From positions 620,001 to 684,000 of the forward strand of contig JADFUC010000188.1 in the NCBI GenBank assembly GCA_019722365.1: a DNA stretch of 64,000 nucleotides, read 5' to 3'. A program made the translations under genes and the position numbers. Shown in pieces: positions 49,401 through 61,645 of this stretch (positions are counted from its first letter, which is position 1; every line of letters begins with the position of its first letter). Under the pieces are notes generated by a model. That model saw only the letters and a program-made list of their open reading frames with translations. It ran no database searches and was not told the DNA's origin. The DNA comes from Lithospermum erythrorhizon. Its lineage: Eukaryota; Streptophyta; Magnoliopsida; Boraginales; Boraginaceae.

Positions 49401-49879
49401 CCTCTCTCTGCCGCAGCTCTAGACATCTCATAAATACGCGAAAGATACTGTGAGAAAGGCGTGGTCGAGTAATATCAAAAAATAAGGAGGTGTTTAAAGA
49501 TAAGAACGGGATTTGCTTTTAATATCGAGGAAAACCTACCCAAACCCCCACTCGCTTAATTCCAAAAAGATCAAAACCATAAGAATAGGAAAGCAATTTT
49601 AAATAACCGAGAGTTAGCCAAGTTAAATAACTACGAAACCACTAGAAGAAAATATCCAGCTTTAAATCAGGCTCCAAGCGATCGCTAAGAAATGGAATCA
49701 CAAGACCGACTCAGCCTCTAAGGCCCAACATGCATTTTCCTCGATGACATTCGTATTGCTGGAGTGAACAACCACCCAAATCCATTTTGGTGAAGAAAAA
49801 TAATTGGACAATAATTTATGTATAAAAAAGTACAATCCTTCAATTTAGTAAATGCGACTAGTTTGATACCTAAGTCGCT
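49401..49879. other. Intergenic, nothing recognised
   Basis: No ORF or repeat boundary supported between the LINE and the minus-strand pseudogene. Confidence 0.5.
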
Positions 49880-50500
49880 TCAAACAACTAAAAATACCTT
49901 TGCTTGACCTAATTGCTCATCTTGCCATTCAACTCCATCATACCACGCGAACTCACATCTGTTATATTCGTCCTCATCCAAAGAATCCGAGCTACTCCAA
50001 TATCCATCGTCGTCATCATCACCGAAACATGAGTTTTCTCTGACGACACAATGACTCGAATCCATAAATGGAGTTAACTCAAGCTCTTTACTCAAACTCA
50101 AACAATAATTGTCATTAGAGTTGGGGGGGTCTTGATCCGAATCTACACTACTTTACTCAACAATAGTAGTATTTTCTGTTGAGAACCAATCTAGTTTTGT
50201 CATCATAATTATTCTTAAGCTCATCAGATTTTTTACTCGATTCCATCATCAACTTAGAATATATGAGAACAAATGAGTTATTCTCTCTATCAAATCCAAT
50301 TTGAACATCAGAGAACATTCTCCTTTTTGACGAGTGTCCCTTAATTCCAATATCAAGATCCAAAGAAGATGAAATATACTCACAAAATTTTCTTTTGGCA
50401 AAATTCTTGTTAACTTCAAGTTTATTAATACCAAATTGAACTTCAATGTATTGCTCTGAAGAAGATGATATATTGGGCTTTGGCTAAAAAATTCTTCTTG
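49880..50500 (-). pseudogene. Unidentified plant gene remnant, acidic C-terminus
   Basis: The minus strand shows a nearly continuous protein with good codon character: a SSSEQYIEVQFGINKLEVNK-type segment from about 50480, then SSSLDLDIGIKG, SKRRMFSDVQIGFDRENNSF and KSDELKNNYDDKTRL to about 50175. A frame shift near 50170 and a stop near 50155 separate it from the last segment (50101-49880), which contains CFGDDDDDGYWSSSDSLDED and ends EWQDEQLG. An earlier in-frame TAG near 50487 could also be an intron acceptor (TTTTTTAG). I do not recognise the family. A working gene with unusual introns is not excluded, but the shift lacks GT..AG borders. Confidence 0.5.
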
Positions 50501-50548
50501 ATTTTTTACTACCTGATCCTTTTTGAAACTGATGGAGAGACAAAATAT

Positions 50549-50977
50549 CTAGTATAGAATGAGGAGGTCGGCGAGAAGGGGATGATCTAGCATAAAAGGG
50601 GCTGGAGGGGTGAGGGCCGAGAATGGAGGGTGGAGGATGGAGGGCTTAAAGAAAACTTTGTTCCACATTCCTTTTGGCCTTGTTCTTATTAGAGATGGAT
50701 GCTTTCTATGAATTGGATGAAGAAGATTTATAGGATAAGATGGGATTATTAATATTTTTGAGCTGGTGAAAAATCTTTTTTGGTTGGTGCAAAATTGATT
50801 TTGAATGGTGGAGATGACTTTTGGAGTAAAGGAAATATTCTTCGAGGAGGAAGAATTAATTTTTGGGGTGATAAGCATGATTTTTAGTGAGCTGGAAATT
50901 TTTTCTGGGATGAAGGAGTTGTTTATTTGTGTGATTTGATTGATTTTTGAAGTGGTTTCTAAATTTATTCTCACCAT
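50549..50977 (-). other. 142-codon ORF upstream of the pseudogene, function unknown
   Basis: An open frame on the minus strand rich in Ser, Asn, Ile and Lys, with a proline-rich end. A pyrimidine-rich leader and a TTTTATACACGG box about 180 bp upstream look like a plant promoter. It may be the 5' part of the locus that continues at 50500-49880, or non-coding leader. No domain is seen. Confidence 0.35.
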
Positions 50978-51589
50978 AGCAATTAGATGGTTGGTAAGAT
51001 AAAGAGGAATTGATGGATTAATGAAGATTAACCAAAGAAAGAAGAAATAGAGGAGAGTAATTGAACTTTGCTAAAGAGGAGATGAAGGAAGGAAACTTTG
51101 CTTTGAAGAAATAAGGGGATTTGATGAAAGTCGTGTATAATATGGAGAAAACCGTGTATAAAAAATACCTTAATGTTCAAACTAAATTGTTTTTACAGAT
51201 TAAAAGCTGAAATTTAGGAACCAAGTTTAGCCTTCTTTATTTGAGAAGACTACACATTTGGGTTGAATACGTGTGGTTGTGTTCACGATATTATGGTGTC
51301 TGGGTGGAGCGGGTCGAGCTCCGCCCCGAAGCAATAGGCGCGTCCGGATAGTATTCTAGCCGTTAGTAACAATAATGTTGTTGCTGTAATAAATGGGGGC
51401 CTGTAAGATTACAACGGGTACCCATCCGCATATATCCTAATGGACGTTCTAATACACGGATATCTCACACGCAAAAGTGTGGACGAGATCTTTAATCGCT
51501 CGACAAGACGACTGCTGTGCTCTCGGCCAAGCTTCGCCGACCCACTTACTAACGGTATATGCCGCCAGGCCCAACAAATACAAATCCGA
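50978..51589. other. Possible promoter of the minus-strand pseudogene; otherwise nothing seen
   Basis: 51000-51170 reads on the minus strand as a CT-rich leader preceded by TATA-like TTTTATACACGG and TATTATACACG. 51290-51560 is GC-richer with no ORF of note. Confidence 0.4.
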
Positions 51590-51763
51590 AATTTAACCGA
51601 ATTCAACCGAAATAACCGAAATTTTAGAACCGAACCGAACCGATTTCGTTCGAAAATAAAAAACTGAAGCCAATTGGTTCTAAGAGAACCGATCGTTCGA
51701 GAACTCGATCACTGGGAACCGAATCCGAATCAATCGATTCAATTTTTAATTAAAAAAATTAAA

Positions 51764-51807
<44 letters not shown>

Positions 51808-52040
51808 CCGGAAATAACCGAGAACCGAACCGAAAATAACCGAAAATAACCGAAAACCGAAAAATAACCGAACCGATCGAATCGAAAAATAACCGAGAAT
51901 CGAATCGAACCGATCGAACCGATGAATCGAACTGACCGGGAACCGGACCGTTTCGTTCCATCTCAATCCGAATGAGTCTGTGTCGGTTCGTTCCAAAAAT
52001 GTCCAAAACCGAATCAACCGACCCGGGATGGAAGCCTCCT
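51590..52040. repeat. CCGAA-rich repeat block
   Basis: Dozens of AACCGAA, ATAACCGA and GATCGAACCGA words make a degenerate low-complexity block, split by a (TA)19 run. Similar blocks lie at 24559-24735, and a GATCCGTCC variant at 56590-56880. The two minus-strand ORFs at 51739-52065 come from the repeat and are not genes. Confidence 0.75.
51769..51806. repeat. (TA)19 microsatellite
   Basis: 38 bp of uninterrupted TA dinucleotides inside the CCGAA block. Confidence 0.95.
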
Positions 52041-52149
52041 GAAAGCGGGCTAAGATTTTAGCCAAAAGTTCGGCCCCGACACACGCTCGTTACGGATCTC
52101 GGTGGAGTGTTCGAATCGCTGCTCGGCTCACGCCTGCTAGTGGTTCGTT

Positions 52150-52329
52150 AACGAATGACATCCGCCTAATTAACTGCATGCCGGTGCATAGCCTTTTAAG
52201 TCGATTCGAGTTTTATTAGCGGACGCCCGGCTGGAGTAATGACATCCGCTTGAATCGACGTCCGCTTAGCGTGAATCGACGTCCCTTTGTGTAACCGAAT
52301 ATAGTTGTTATTAGCTGACTAACTGACGT
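52150..52329. repeat. Subterminal GAC(G/A)TCCGC motif cluster, left
   Basis: GACATCCGCC, GACATCCGCTTGA, GACGTCCGCTTAG and GACGTCCC occur within 180 bp, plus GCGGACGCCC in inverse orientation. A matching cluster sits at 58000-58210. Confidence 0.7.
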
Positions 52330-52672
52330 CCGGTTCGGCCAAAAATTAACTCCGTTTTTTTCTCCAATAAATGAACAACCACTACTTTATTTCATTCTTC
52401 ACATCAAAATATCATCATTGGCTCATTTCTCTTTTCAAGTAATATATATCATCCTTGGTTCTTATTACTCAATTATAAAAGTTTACTATATACTAAACTG
52501 ATGCGATTCCATCTTGGAGAACAAATTATTTGATCAAGAATTTCAAATTAATTAGCATCATCATCTTCCCTCGTTAGTTGCATTGAATATTGATACAATC
52601 ATTCCATCCTATTACTCTTATTATATTACTTATTTACTTTATAATATCTTGTTAGTATCAAGTAAGTTATTT
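52330..52672 (+). repeat. Left inverted arm, outer part
   Basis: Pairs inversely with 57733-58010. It ends AAGTTATTT at the insertion point. Confidence 0.65.
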
Positions 52673-55600
52673 TGTAACGACCTCGCCTGTGTGGGCCTCC
52701 CCCGAAGCTGGGACCATCATCAACTCAATAATCGAAATACCAACGATGATCACAACAAGAAATGACTTCATTTAACATGATAAATAAAATAATACAACTC
52801 GTCCATCGGGTGAACTAACTAACACCACAACAACTGGAAGGTAATAATACAAATACAACATCAAACAACGGGTTTTACAACAACAACTTTTATATACAAC
52901 AAAACTCCAAAGAAAATAAAAGTATGACTGTTGAGGTCTTCAAATCACCATCGCCACCTGCACGGGTTCGCAGCTACTCGGCCAAAAGATCTCTGGCCAT
53001 CCCGCACAACCTTAGGCATACACTCGCCCATCGGAATAGTGAGTCACCATGGCTTTGAGCCGAATACAAATATCACGTATAATCCACCACACATACACAC
53101 ACAAGGTAACTTAAGTCCATTACCTATCTGACAACTATACACCACAAGTATTATATATTTTCTATGCTACTCAACATGCATAAATCTTTCTTAATTTCTT
53201 TCCAACTAACATCGATAAACCCACCTCACGAACCACTTACTTCCTAAAGACAACTTAATCACCAAATATCTAATATACAACTCCAACATACAACAACTCA
53301 ACATTCAACTCAATATTCATAACTTAGAGATACCCACCATACATACAATCTTACCCTAAACCTACACAACTCAACCAACTATCTGTAGTTCACCTTAAAG
53401 TGTTACTCCAAATCATGGTCACACACCTATTTGTTATCTGAATGTTAATAATAGGAAATCTTTACATCGTTTCATTATTCTAATACACCAAGAACATATA
53501 TCTTAAATCAAGATAACCCAAGCATCGAATTATCTCCCAAATTCCTCATTTAGTATATCAACTTATTCACCTTAATTTATCAACGCCGTGATTCTGATCA
53601 TGTAACTTCTTATATACCAACACATTTGAATCTAATTTTCACCATATATAAAATATCATCAACATCATCTGGCTGTGATGAGCATAAACTTCTAAGCTAT
53701 AATGTTCTTGTACTCATCGCCTCATTCAAATATTATCTCAACCATCAATCAACTCAATTTTTAACCTCAAAGAATGTACAACAGTGAATACCAACCTAGG
53801 ATCCACAAGGAAATCTGATAATATGATCCATAATCAACCCCAATCTTAATTCGACATCAATTCATCAAATCAACCTCTAACGAATCAATGCAATATCCAT
53901 GCAAACAAAGAAATGATTACAAACATATAAATGAGTCATAAACATATCACAACACCAAAAGTCTAAAACAACATATAATACAACCAAATAGACTCAACAC
54001 AACGACTCCGACAACATGACTACTCAACTGTACAACCAACCCACTCAATCGACTCAACAACTCAACGACTCTATCAACTCAGTCAACAGTATCAACTCAA
54101 CAACTCAACAAGAGTGTCAACTCAACAACAACATCAACTCAACAACTCAACAAGAGTGTCAACTCAACAACTCATCAAGCCTACAACTCAATATAAGTCC
54201 GGATTTCTACAACTAATGCGCATATAATCAACCTCAACCTCGTTAGGAAACTATCTGCCGACATAAGCTATCACCGACCGTAACGGTACCTACAATCACC
54301 TAATCGCTACTAAGCACGAGTAACTCACCAAATCGTACTAGGAACGGCAAGATACCGACAAATCAACTCAACGGGCAACATCAACTCAACCGACAACATC
54401 AACTCATATACAACTCTCTTTCCTATCACGACTCAAAGACCACCAATAAAACATCTATACGACTACGAGACCACCCCACACAAACCAACACAGTGAAATA
54501 ACAACTTTCATCCGAAATACCAAAAATCATACATTACAGATAAAAATACAACCCAAGTCAAAGCACACAATCAACTATATAAATATAACTTAACACATCT
54601 ACGCATCATCTCGTGATAAATGAATAACAAAGGAACATATCCTCAAGACAACCATCATACAACAACATATACTTATACATGTATAAGTAAAACTCCCGTG
54701 AGATTAGTACTCACCTTGGCTAGTTAAATAAAACCGCCAAGCAATCACACAAATGACCTTACCCATGATCAACGCCTCTAAAACATTTAAAATTATAATT
54801 ACTACTTATAACACAACTAATAATATAACATTCTACCTACATATATATAACTTCACACCGATACCCCAAAATAAATTCAACAAAAGTTCCTCTGACACCT
54901 TATTCCAACTTAAGTTCGGTGACTCCTTCCTATTAATGATCGAGTTCCAATTAGTTTCAAAGGTCCTAACGTCCTGAGATAACAACTAATCATCACATTC
55001 TAATCATCTTTAATCTCAAATCAATTCACTAATTAACTTACAAAACTGTGAATCCGAACATTCTAATCACCTCAAAAATCAACTTACACCTTAAACAATC
55101 CTAAATAAAGTCCAAGAGTACGCTTTCTATCATTTAAACACCCCATTTAGAAAACTCTACAAAAGTCAACAAAAAGTCAACTTATTCCTCAACATTTTTC
55201 AACCCCATATAAATCGATAATTATCAACTGCTATAATGATAATCTAAGTTTTAAATGACAATTTTATAACATAATAAACATCAAAGCTCAAAGCCAACTC
55301 CTAAATTCTAAAAATTCAACATCCTCTAACTCAAGAAATACTCCAAAGATTTGGAACTTTCTTACCTCAAAGTCAGAGAATGTCTCTGGGAATCTCTCTC
55401 CAGAAAATTTCAGTGACCAAAGCTCTAAACGAGAGGGAAATAAATTGAAAAAAAAATTTGAGTGAAACTTTAAGCTTTAATTTCGCCATTAAGCATTTTA
55501 TAAGAAAAGTTAAGATGATTTGGATGACGATGACTAAGCCTAAGGATAAGGATAAAAAGGTCTCGTGGGGTCCACACCAAATATCTCAAGACTTGCTCGC

Positions 55601-55846
55601 TTTGTCGCTGGCTTTCTGCTTAAATACGTCTTCGATTTAACAACACAACTCCAACATAAATTTAACTTCTAACCCCAAATAATATCATTCCATTCAATTA
55701 AAACTTTAAAATGCTCAAAACCGAAATATACTACCGAATCGAATCGATTCGTCAGATTTCGAATTATTCACCCGATTTTTCCGATTTCTCCTCAAAATAT
55801 TCAATCGAGCAACTATACTATTTCATAACATTAGCACGGAAACTAG
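52673..55846 (+). mobile_element. LTR-like insertion in the left arm
   Basis: Begins TGTAACGACCTCGCC, the typical start of many plant Ty3/gypsy LTRs. TTATTT stands directly before it (52667-52672) and at 55847-55852 directly after, where the broken arm resumes, so a target duplication of 5-6 bp is likely. The right end, GGAAACTAG, is not the expected CA. No second copy of the start is found, so a solo LTR or a single-LTR remnant of about 3.2 kb is the best reading. Its minus strand is T/G-rich; ORFs inside are short. Confidence 0.5.
54091..54172. repeat. Tandem repeat, 42-bp unit
   Basis: A block starting ATCAACTCAACAACTC and including AAGAGTGTCAAC occurs at 54091 and 54133, essentially identical, in a wider CAACT-rich region (54020-54190). 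The 66-codon Gln/Asn-rich ORF at 54016-54216 comes from this repeat. Confidence 0.85.
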
Positions 55847-55984
55847 TTATTTAGATTATTTATTATTCTCTCTATTAAGTTAAAGTTGATACAATCTTCA
55901 TCTTCTCGTTCTATGAGTAACCATGAGATGTTATTGGATATATATAAAGGTATGAATGTAATGTCTAATTCAATTTTATATAAC
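55847..55984 (+). repeat. Left inverted arm, inner part
   Basis: Resumes the arm after the insertion. It pairs inversely with 57603-57736, including the blocks TTATTATTCT, CTTCATCTTCTCG and TATATATAAAGGTAT. Confidence 0.8.
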
Positions 55985-57602
55985 ATTATTTTTTTATGAA
56001 TGTTAAAATGTGTAAGTTGGGAGAATATCCAACTCTCTGAATGAAGATTGAAAATCATCTCAGATTCCAAATGATCTTCGTAACTAAAACTTCAAGCAAT
56101 GTATCATAACGATATCCAAGACATCCACATCAACCTGATCTCTCACTCCCAAATATTCAAGATATGATAGATGAAGAAGAATTGTGTTCTTTGTTTTTTA
56201 TTTTCTTTTTTGAATGAACTTTGGTTTATTTTGTTCTATGGATAGAATGCTTATGATTTGTTTTATTTTACAGATGTTTGAAGTTTGTTTTGAAAATTTG
56301 TTGAATTTCGATTTAGATGTTTGAGGTTTATTTTATGGATGTGTGTGGTTTGTTTTTTATTTGCAATAGTGTAATGAAAAGGCCGACTATGGTAAATAAA
56401 CCGCTAAATCAAATATGATGTCTGCTTAAGCATGTGACGCCCTATGATCGAAGAAGATTCTGTGGCCCACTTCTAAGACACTAAATATCAGCCGTGGACT
56501 GAGCGGGTCAATAATTCCTTCAGCGCTGCTCAAGTTTTCGCGACACTAAGTCTCGTGAACATGAACATATGATGATATATTGCCAAGCTAAGGGCCCTAT
56601 TAGTGTTGCTGTGGACCGGGCGATCCGGGAACTGGGCCCCGAATGCCCGTCCGAAGTCCATCCGAAATGGACCGATCCGTCCGATCCAACATTCGATCCT
56701 GCAGATCCAAACCGGATCCATTCTATGGACCCGAAACCGGATCCGTAATTTAATATAAAAAAAACTAAAAATATTCTTATCTGAATCCTGGAGAGATTTG
56801 ATACTACGGATCCTGACACCAAACTTGGACCGATCCGTCCGATTCAAACTTGACCCGGAACTGCTTCGTCCGGTTCCTGGATGACTTAAACTGTCCCAGA
56901 CAAAGACTACGCCCTATATTTAACGGACATATATCCTCCGACCCACTTCGTTACCCACCTCTAGATATCCTCTTGAATCAAACAACTACCTTTGTTCAAT
57001 TGTAAACATACAAATAAAATAATTAGAAAGTAACAATTGAAATTTAACCGACCACCGGTTTGATCAATTCATCATCCGATTTCACCTGGGTCAAATGTTT
57101 CGCTGAGCTTAAATATCCGGTCTAAAATTTTTAGCCTCACCCTAGACCAGATTTCTCATGCTCCATCTGTTTGCTTGCAAGTTTTCGAAGCTTATAATTT
57201 GACGATACGACTTTGTAGCTAGCCATATAATCATTGGATTGCACACAAATTCGTAATATTGTGCACAATGTCTATCAACGTTTATTAAAGATTCCATGGT
57301 ATTTGGTAGACGTGGTTAACGAAGTGGTCGGACGCACACGTCATAAGACGGACGAATCCGGCCCACGCCCATATCTAATTTGACGGCCGAATGGCGACAC
57401 ATCGCTTATTTGAGCACGTTCACTCCCGCCCACTACCAGCTACAAGCACAAGCTCTGACCCGAATCTTAATCACCCATTCTGCCCCGGCCACCCAACAAG
57501 ATGTCAGTGTTCCGCAGAAAGGCATTATGTCTCATGGTCACTCATAGGACGAGAAGATGGATTACAAAATTTAATTAGACATTAAATTTATATAAATGAG
57601 TT
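55985..57602. other. Centre of the inverted-repeat element
   Basis: No transposase is visible. 56580-56880 contains repeated GATCCGTCC/CCGGATCC words and two chance minus-strand ORFs. A 30-bp block starting TCTCATGGTCACTCATAGG near 57530 repeats the block at about 57659 in the same orientation. Confidence 0.5.
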
Positions 57603-58010
57603 GTTATATAAAATTTAATTAGACATTACATTTATACCTTTATATATATCCAACAACATCTCATGGTCACTCATAGGACGAGAAGATGATGATTGTATTA
57701 ATTTCAACTTAATCAATAGAATAATAAATAACTTGCAATACTAACAAAAAAGTAATCAGATGGAATGTGATCAGATCCATATTCAATGAATCCTAATCGG
57801 CGAAGATGATTTACGCTTAATTTCTTTCTGAACTTTGATCAAATAACTTGTTCTCCAAGCATTAATCACATCAATTAAATACATGTAACTTTTATAATCA
57901 AAGGACTAAAGAACCAATTATGATATTCCGATGAAGAATGAACGAAAGAGTAGTTCTTTATTTATGTGATGTAAAAAACTATGGCCATGAACAAGATGTC
58001 CGTTAGTCTG
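57603..58010 (-). repeat. Right inverted arm
   Basis: Continuous counterpart of the two left-arm pieces. The GACGTCCGCTTAA motif cluster follows to about 58210 (seven variants between 58000 and 58205). Confidence 0.7.
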
Positions 58011-58210
58011 GGGTTTATGTCCGCTTAATAAAGAACTATCTTACTCCAATGATCAATGTTTAAATAAAGGCTAGTTACCGGACCTCCGGTTGCACAAAGA
58101 GGGACATCCGGTTACATAAAGAGGACGTCCGCTTAATGGGGAGACGAGGTGCATCCAACTTAGTTGTTAGGCAATGACGTCCGCTGAATTGCTGACGTCC
58201 GCCATGCTAA

Positions 58211-59835
58211 CTAACGTGTGCCGAACGCTTATTCGAACCGTCTTACGTAATCTATAAATCTAACGGGCAAGTGATTTAATTTTGCTAAAATTCACTCGGC
58301 GTCGCTCTCTATAAAAAAAAATGCGAGCCCTCAGGCTTCCAGTACTAAATGAGGCCCCTCAATTAAATAATTTTTCTTGTATGTAAAATAAATAATCATA
58401 TAAATTTAAAAATCAAGCCATTCAATAGACATTCAACATTCATCAAACTTTTGTTGCAAAAAATAAAATATTCATTTGAAAATTGAAATTTTCCTGGTAT
58501 TTCTTGAAGCAAAATCATCCATTTATGGATAGAAACAACCTGCAAACTTTTTTTCAAATAATAAATACTTCTAATCAATTCTTCCTCCTAATAAGAAATA
58601 AATGGATGCACTATTGTTAGTATTCATAAATATTAAATCTATCAAAATTATGCATAATTCAATATATAATCAAGAAAATATCATAAATCAAAAATTCAAA
58701 TCGAGGAAAAAAAATACAAGTATCCAAAATTATGCATAAATATAGGTATTTTGAAAAATACGCCTTATTGACTAATGACTAGTGGACATTAGTGATATGG
58801 TTTGGGCTCGTAATAGACAGAGGGGTCAAATTAGTGGGTATTCATCCAGCCCACCTAATAACGGACGGGTTCGGTTATAATATTAGTTAGCTTGGCCCTT
58901 GTCCTAAGAATACTTGAGTACTCCATAGACCATAATTGATAAACAACATTAATCTAGGCAATATAAAGCATTTAAGCCTTGGGTCCCCATACAGGATAAG
59001 GCCCTGTGCAGGAAATCGGCCACGCCTCTACCGTCTCAACCCACCCCACTCATTAAGAAGTCAGAATAACTTTTAATCCGAATGTACTACCAAATTTCAC
59101 CCAAACCCGATTCACCTGGCCACATCTAGTGTTTGACTTGCTTAGTTAATAATCTAACTACCACCAAACCTCTACTTAATTATCCCAAAAGATTATTATG
59201 TTTATTTAAATTAATAAAAAAAATTATCAAAATTTAATGTGTATTGACTCTAAAATACATTCAAGATAATAGTGGCAGCTCATAGTTAGGCCAACTCGAA
59301 TAGATGACAATATGACATCCCTAGAAAAATATTTATCAAAAAATAGAAAACATGTGATAACTTTTAGGGATAAAGTAGTAGATTATTATTACAGTGGTCC
59401 AAAAATTGAAAATGTCGAGCAAGTGATTTAAAGTTTCTTCAAAGACGGTCCATAGCCACTAGCCTTTAATAACCTCTTTTCTGGTGTCCCTTTTATGTTC
59501 CATGTAAACTTAGTTTAATTGAATATTATATGATGCATGATGTATAAATATAATGAATATAAAATATGAGATATAGAAAAAGAATTGAGATAAGACATTA
59601 AGGTTAGCTTGATTTTATATGAAAAAAAGTTTATGACATCGAACCAATTGGCTATTATAAAATTTCTTTTGTTAGTCCTTTAAAAAACTGCTTAGTTTCG
59701 CTGTGAAAATTTATGATATCTTCGTTACTCAATGTTTAATTATTAGCATTATTTAGATGAATTTCACATTTTTATCCAATCACGGAGACAACCGGAAACG
59801 TAACAACCTAGCTAGTTTTTTAACATAAAAGTCTG
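58211..59835. other. Intergenic, nothing recognised
   Basis: AT-rich. A short GC-richer patch at 58990-59120 shows no ORF. No gene supported. Confidence 0.55.
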
Positions 59836-59913
59836 ACGACCGATAATAATAATGTATTCAACAAATTCACCACCTAACGACCGATAATAATAATGTATTC
59901 AACAAATTCACCA
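59836..59913. repeat. Tandem duplication, 41-bp unit
   Basis: A block starting ACGACCGATAATAATAATG appears at 59836 and again at 59877, identical through TTCACCA, separated by CCTA. Confidence 0.9.
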
Positions 59914-60146
59914 ATATTATTGAGATGTCTTTATTTTTGTTGGCCCAAATTAGTAAAATTCAACACAAATGGAATTTTATGTGATGCCAAATTGGCAACG
60001 CCTAATAGCTCCCCATCTGTTACAACTTTAATAGTACTATCGTTGACTTTTATTTTAAGGCAAGCATACTAGTCCATTTTTAAATAAAAACAAATAAAAT
60101 AGAATAAGTCAAACAAACTTGATAATACTTGTCATAGTGATTGGAG

Positions 60147-60172
60147 AAGAGGACATCTAAACCTGTCCTCTT
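60147..60172. other. Perfect 9-bp hairpin
   Basis: AAGAGGACA at 60147-60155 and TGTCCTCTT at 60164-60172 with an 8-nt loop. A diverged repeat of the left arm and its flank (GTCATA..GATTG.AGAAGAGGACA) follows at 60180-60208. Confidence 0.7.
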
Positions 60173-61606
60173 TTATACACGTCATATATTGATTGAAGAA
60201 GAGGACAATTATTACAAATATTGAATTTAGGTCCGAAAGTGACATAAGAACTACCATTGATGGGGGCGCAAAAGTTCCACGATCACCACTTAGTTTTTCA
60301 CCAATTAATATCCATTCAGATTTCACAACTTGCTTATATTATTTCAACTGTCATATGGTACAACCCTAAACTTATCAACTGTTCTCTTTATCTCATTTAT
60401 CAAACATTTTATTCCCTAAAACCAAATTTCCCAAAGTACTTATTACATACTACTTTAATATCTCATATTGTTTGTCAGTAGATATTAAAGGTGGTTGTAC
60501 ATTCTGCTCCAACTTCATACCTGTTCCAGGTATGTATGTGAATCTAATTGTTTATCTTGGACTTTATTTGCTTGTTAGATTGTAGTTCTTTGAGCTATGA
60601 AATTTAAACTGCTTTGGATTTTAATACAAATTTGTTATATTTGGTCTTTCCATCTCTATTCATAGGTGTGGCCAATATGGAATTTCAAGAAAACATTTTA
60701 CTTATGATTTTTCATAGTGCTTTTTACATTCGCAGAATGAGGGTGATAATATTTACACACCAATTATTGATATATAATTATAGTTGTCTTAGATAACATT
60801 AGCTGTAATCATCATTCATTTTTTTTCTCCAGCAGGGTGCTACTATAAATTACCACATAAAATGATGTGCAGTTTTGATTTCAATTGTATAAAAGTCACT
60901 ACTAACATAGTCAATAATTAGCATTTTAACCCCTCAAGTTTTGTATGTATGGTTAGTTTACCCCTCAAATTTACAATTCACTAATGACTGATCTAAGAAC
61001 TAACTTTATCTGCTACAGTATAAGTAATAGAAATTAGATTGATATGTGAGAAATCAGGATCCTTGTGCTAAAGTAGAGAAATGAATAAAGCGCCAAGTGA
61101 TAAGGTGATTGGGATGGAAACAACCCGAATTTACTGATTAAAATTTGTTTGGAGGTGATATTTTATTGAAATATTGCAAAGGTTGCTTCTGATTTCGTGT
61201 AATGTTGGTTCTCTTCTTTGCAAGGTTGCTAATAAGAAACATTTTTCGACTTACAACCTACCTAATCAAGGCCGGGTTTTGACACACAAAGGTGGGATGA
61301 TGGAACCAACTTCCTCACAAAAGAAAAAGGAATAAAGCAACATGATAATATATACAGTTGTACTTGCACTCTTTGTTGATGAGAACCAAAATTCTGGTCT
61401 TCTTTAGAGTAAACAGGGCAAAAGGCTCATCATCCCAAATCTTGAATTTTGATTTTTATGTCCATTTTATTGACCTAAAGTTAGCTATTGTTCGTCGGTA
61501 TGCTCGAAGACTGCTTGTATCGAAGTTTTTTGGTTTATTATAAGCGTTTCTTTTGATTTAAAAATATGGAGCTAAATATCCCTCGTTTTTCTTTCTCAAA
61601 TTTCAG
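60173..61606 (+). other. Upstream region or 5' UTR/intron of the RING gene
   Basis: Splice-like sites occur (CAG/GTATGT at 60529, TTTCAG at 61601-61606), and frames at 60257-60481, 60614-60796 and 61358-61543 are open for 60-74 codons, but none shows a domain. An in-frame stop at 61625-61627 means upstream exons could not extend the RING reading frame. Confidence 0.45.
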
Positions 61607-61645
61607 CAAAAGGGAGAAAGATCTTAAGGTAGCTGCAATAGTAAA

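Larger units (their letters stand above)
52330..58010. mobile_element. Inverted-repeat DNA element with nested LTR-like insertion
   Basis: The reverse complement of 52330-52672 aligns at roughly 70-75% with 57733-58010; a clear block is CTTGGAGAACAA(A/G)TTATTTGATCAA at 52514 against 57831-57862. Immediately inward, 55853-55984 pairs inversely at about 90% with 57603-57736. So the left arm is 52330-52672 plus 55847-55984, interrupted by 52673-55846, and the right arm is one continuous 57603-58010 piece. Without the insertion the element is about 2.5 kb with arms of 400-480 bp and a 1.6-kb centre that encodes no transposase I can see. A Mutator-like or foldback element fits; terminal bases and target duplication were not resolved. 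Confidence 0.65.

Noticed and set aside
51739..52065. Minus-strand ORFs of 86 and 108 codons rich in Phe, Arg, Ser and Tyr-Ile repeats
   Set aside because: They are translations of the CCGAA block and the (TA)19 run, so low-complexity artefacts.
54016..54216. Gln/Asn/Ser-rich 66-codon ORF resembling a prion-like domain
   Set aside because: It is produced by the CAACTC tandem repeat; no promoter, intron or homology supports a gene.
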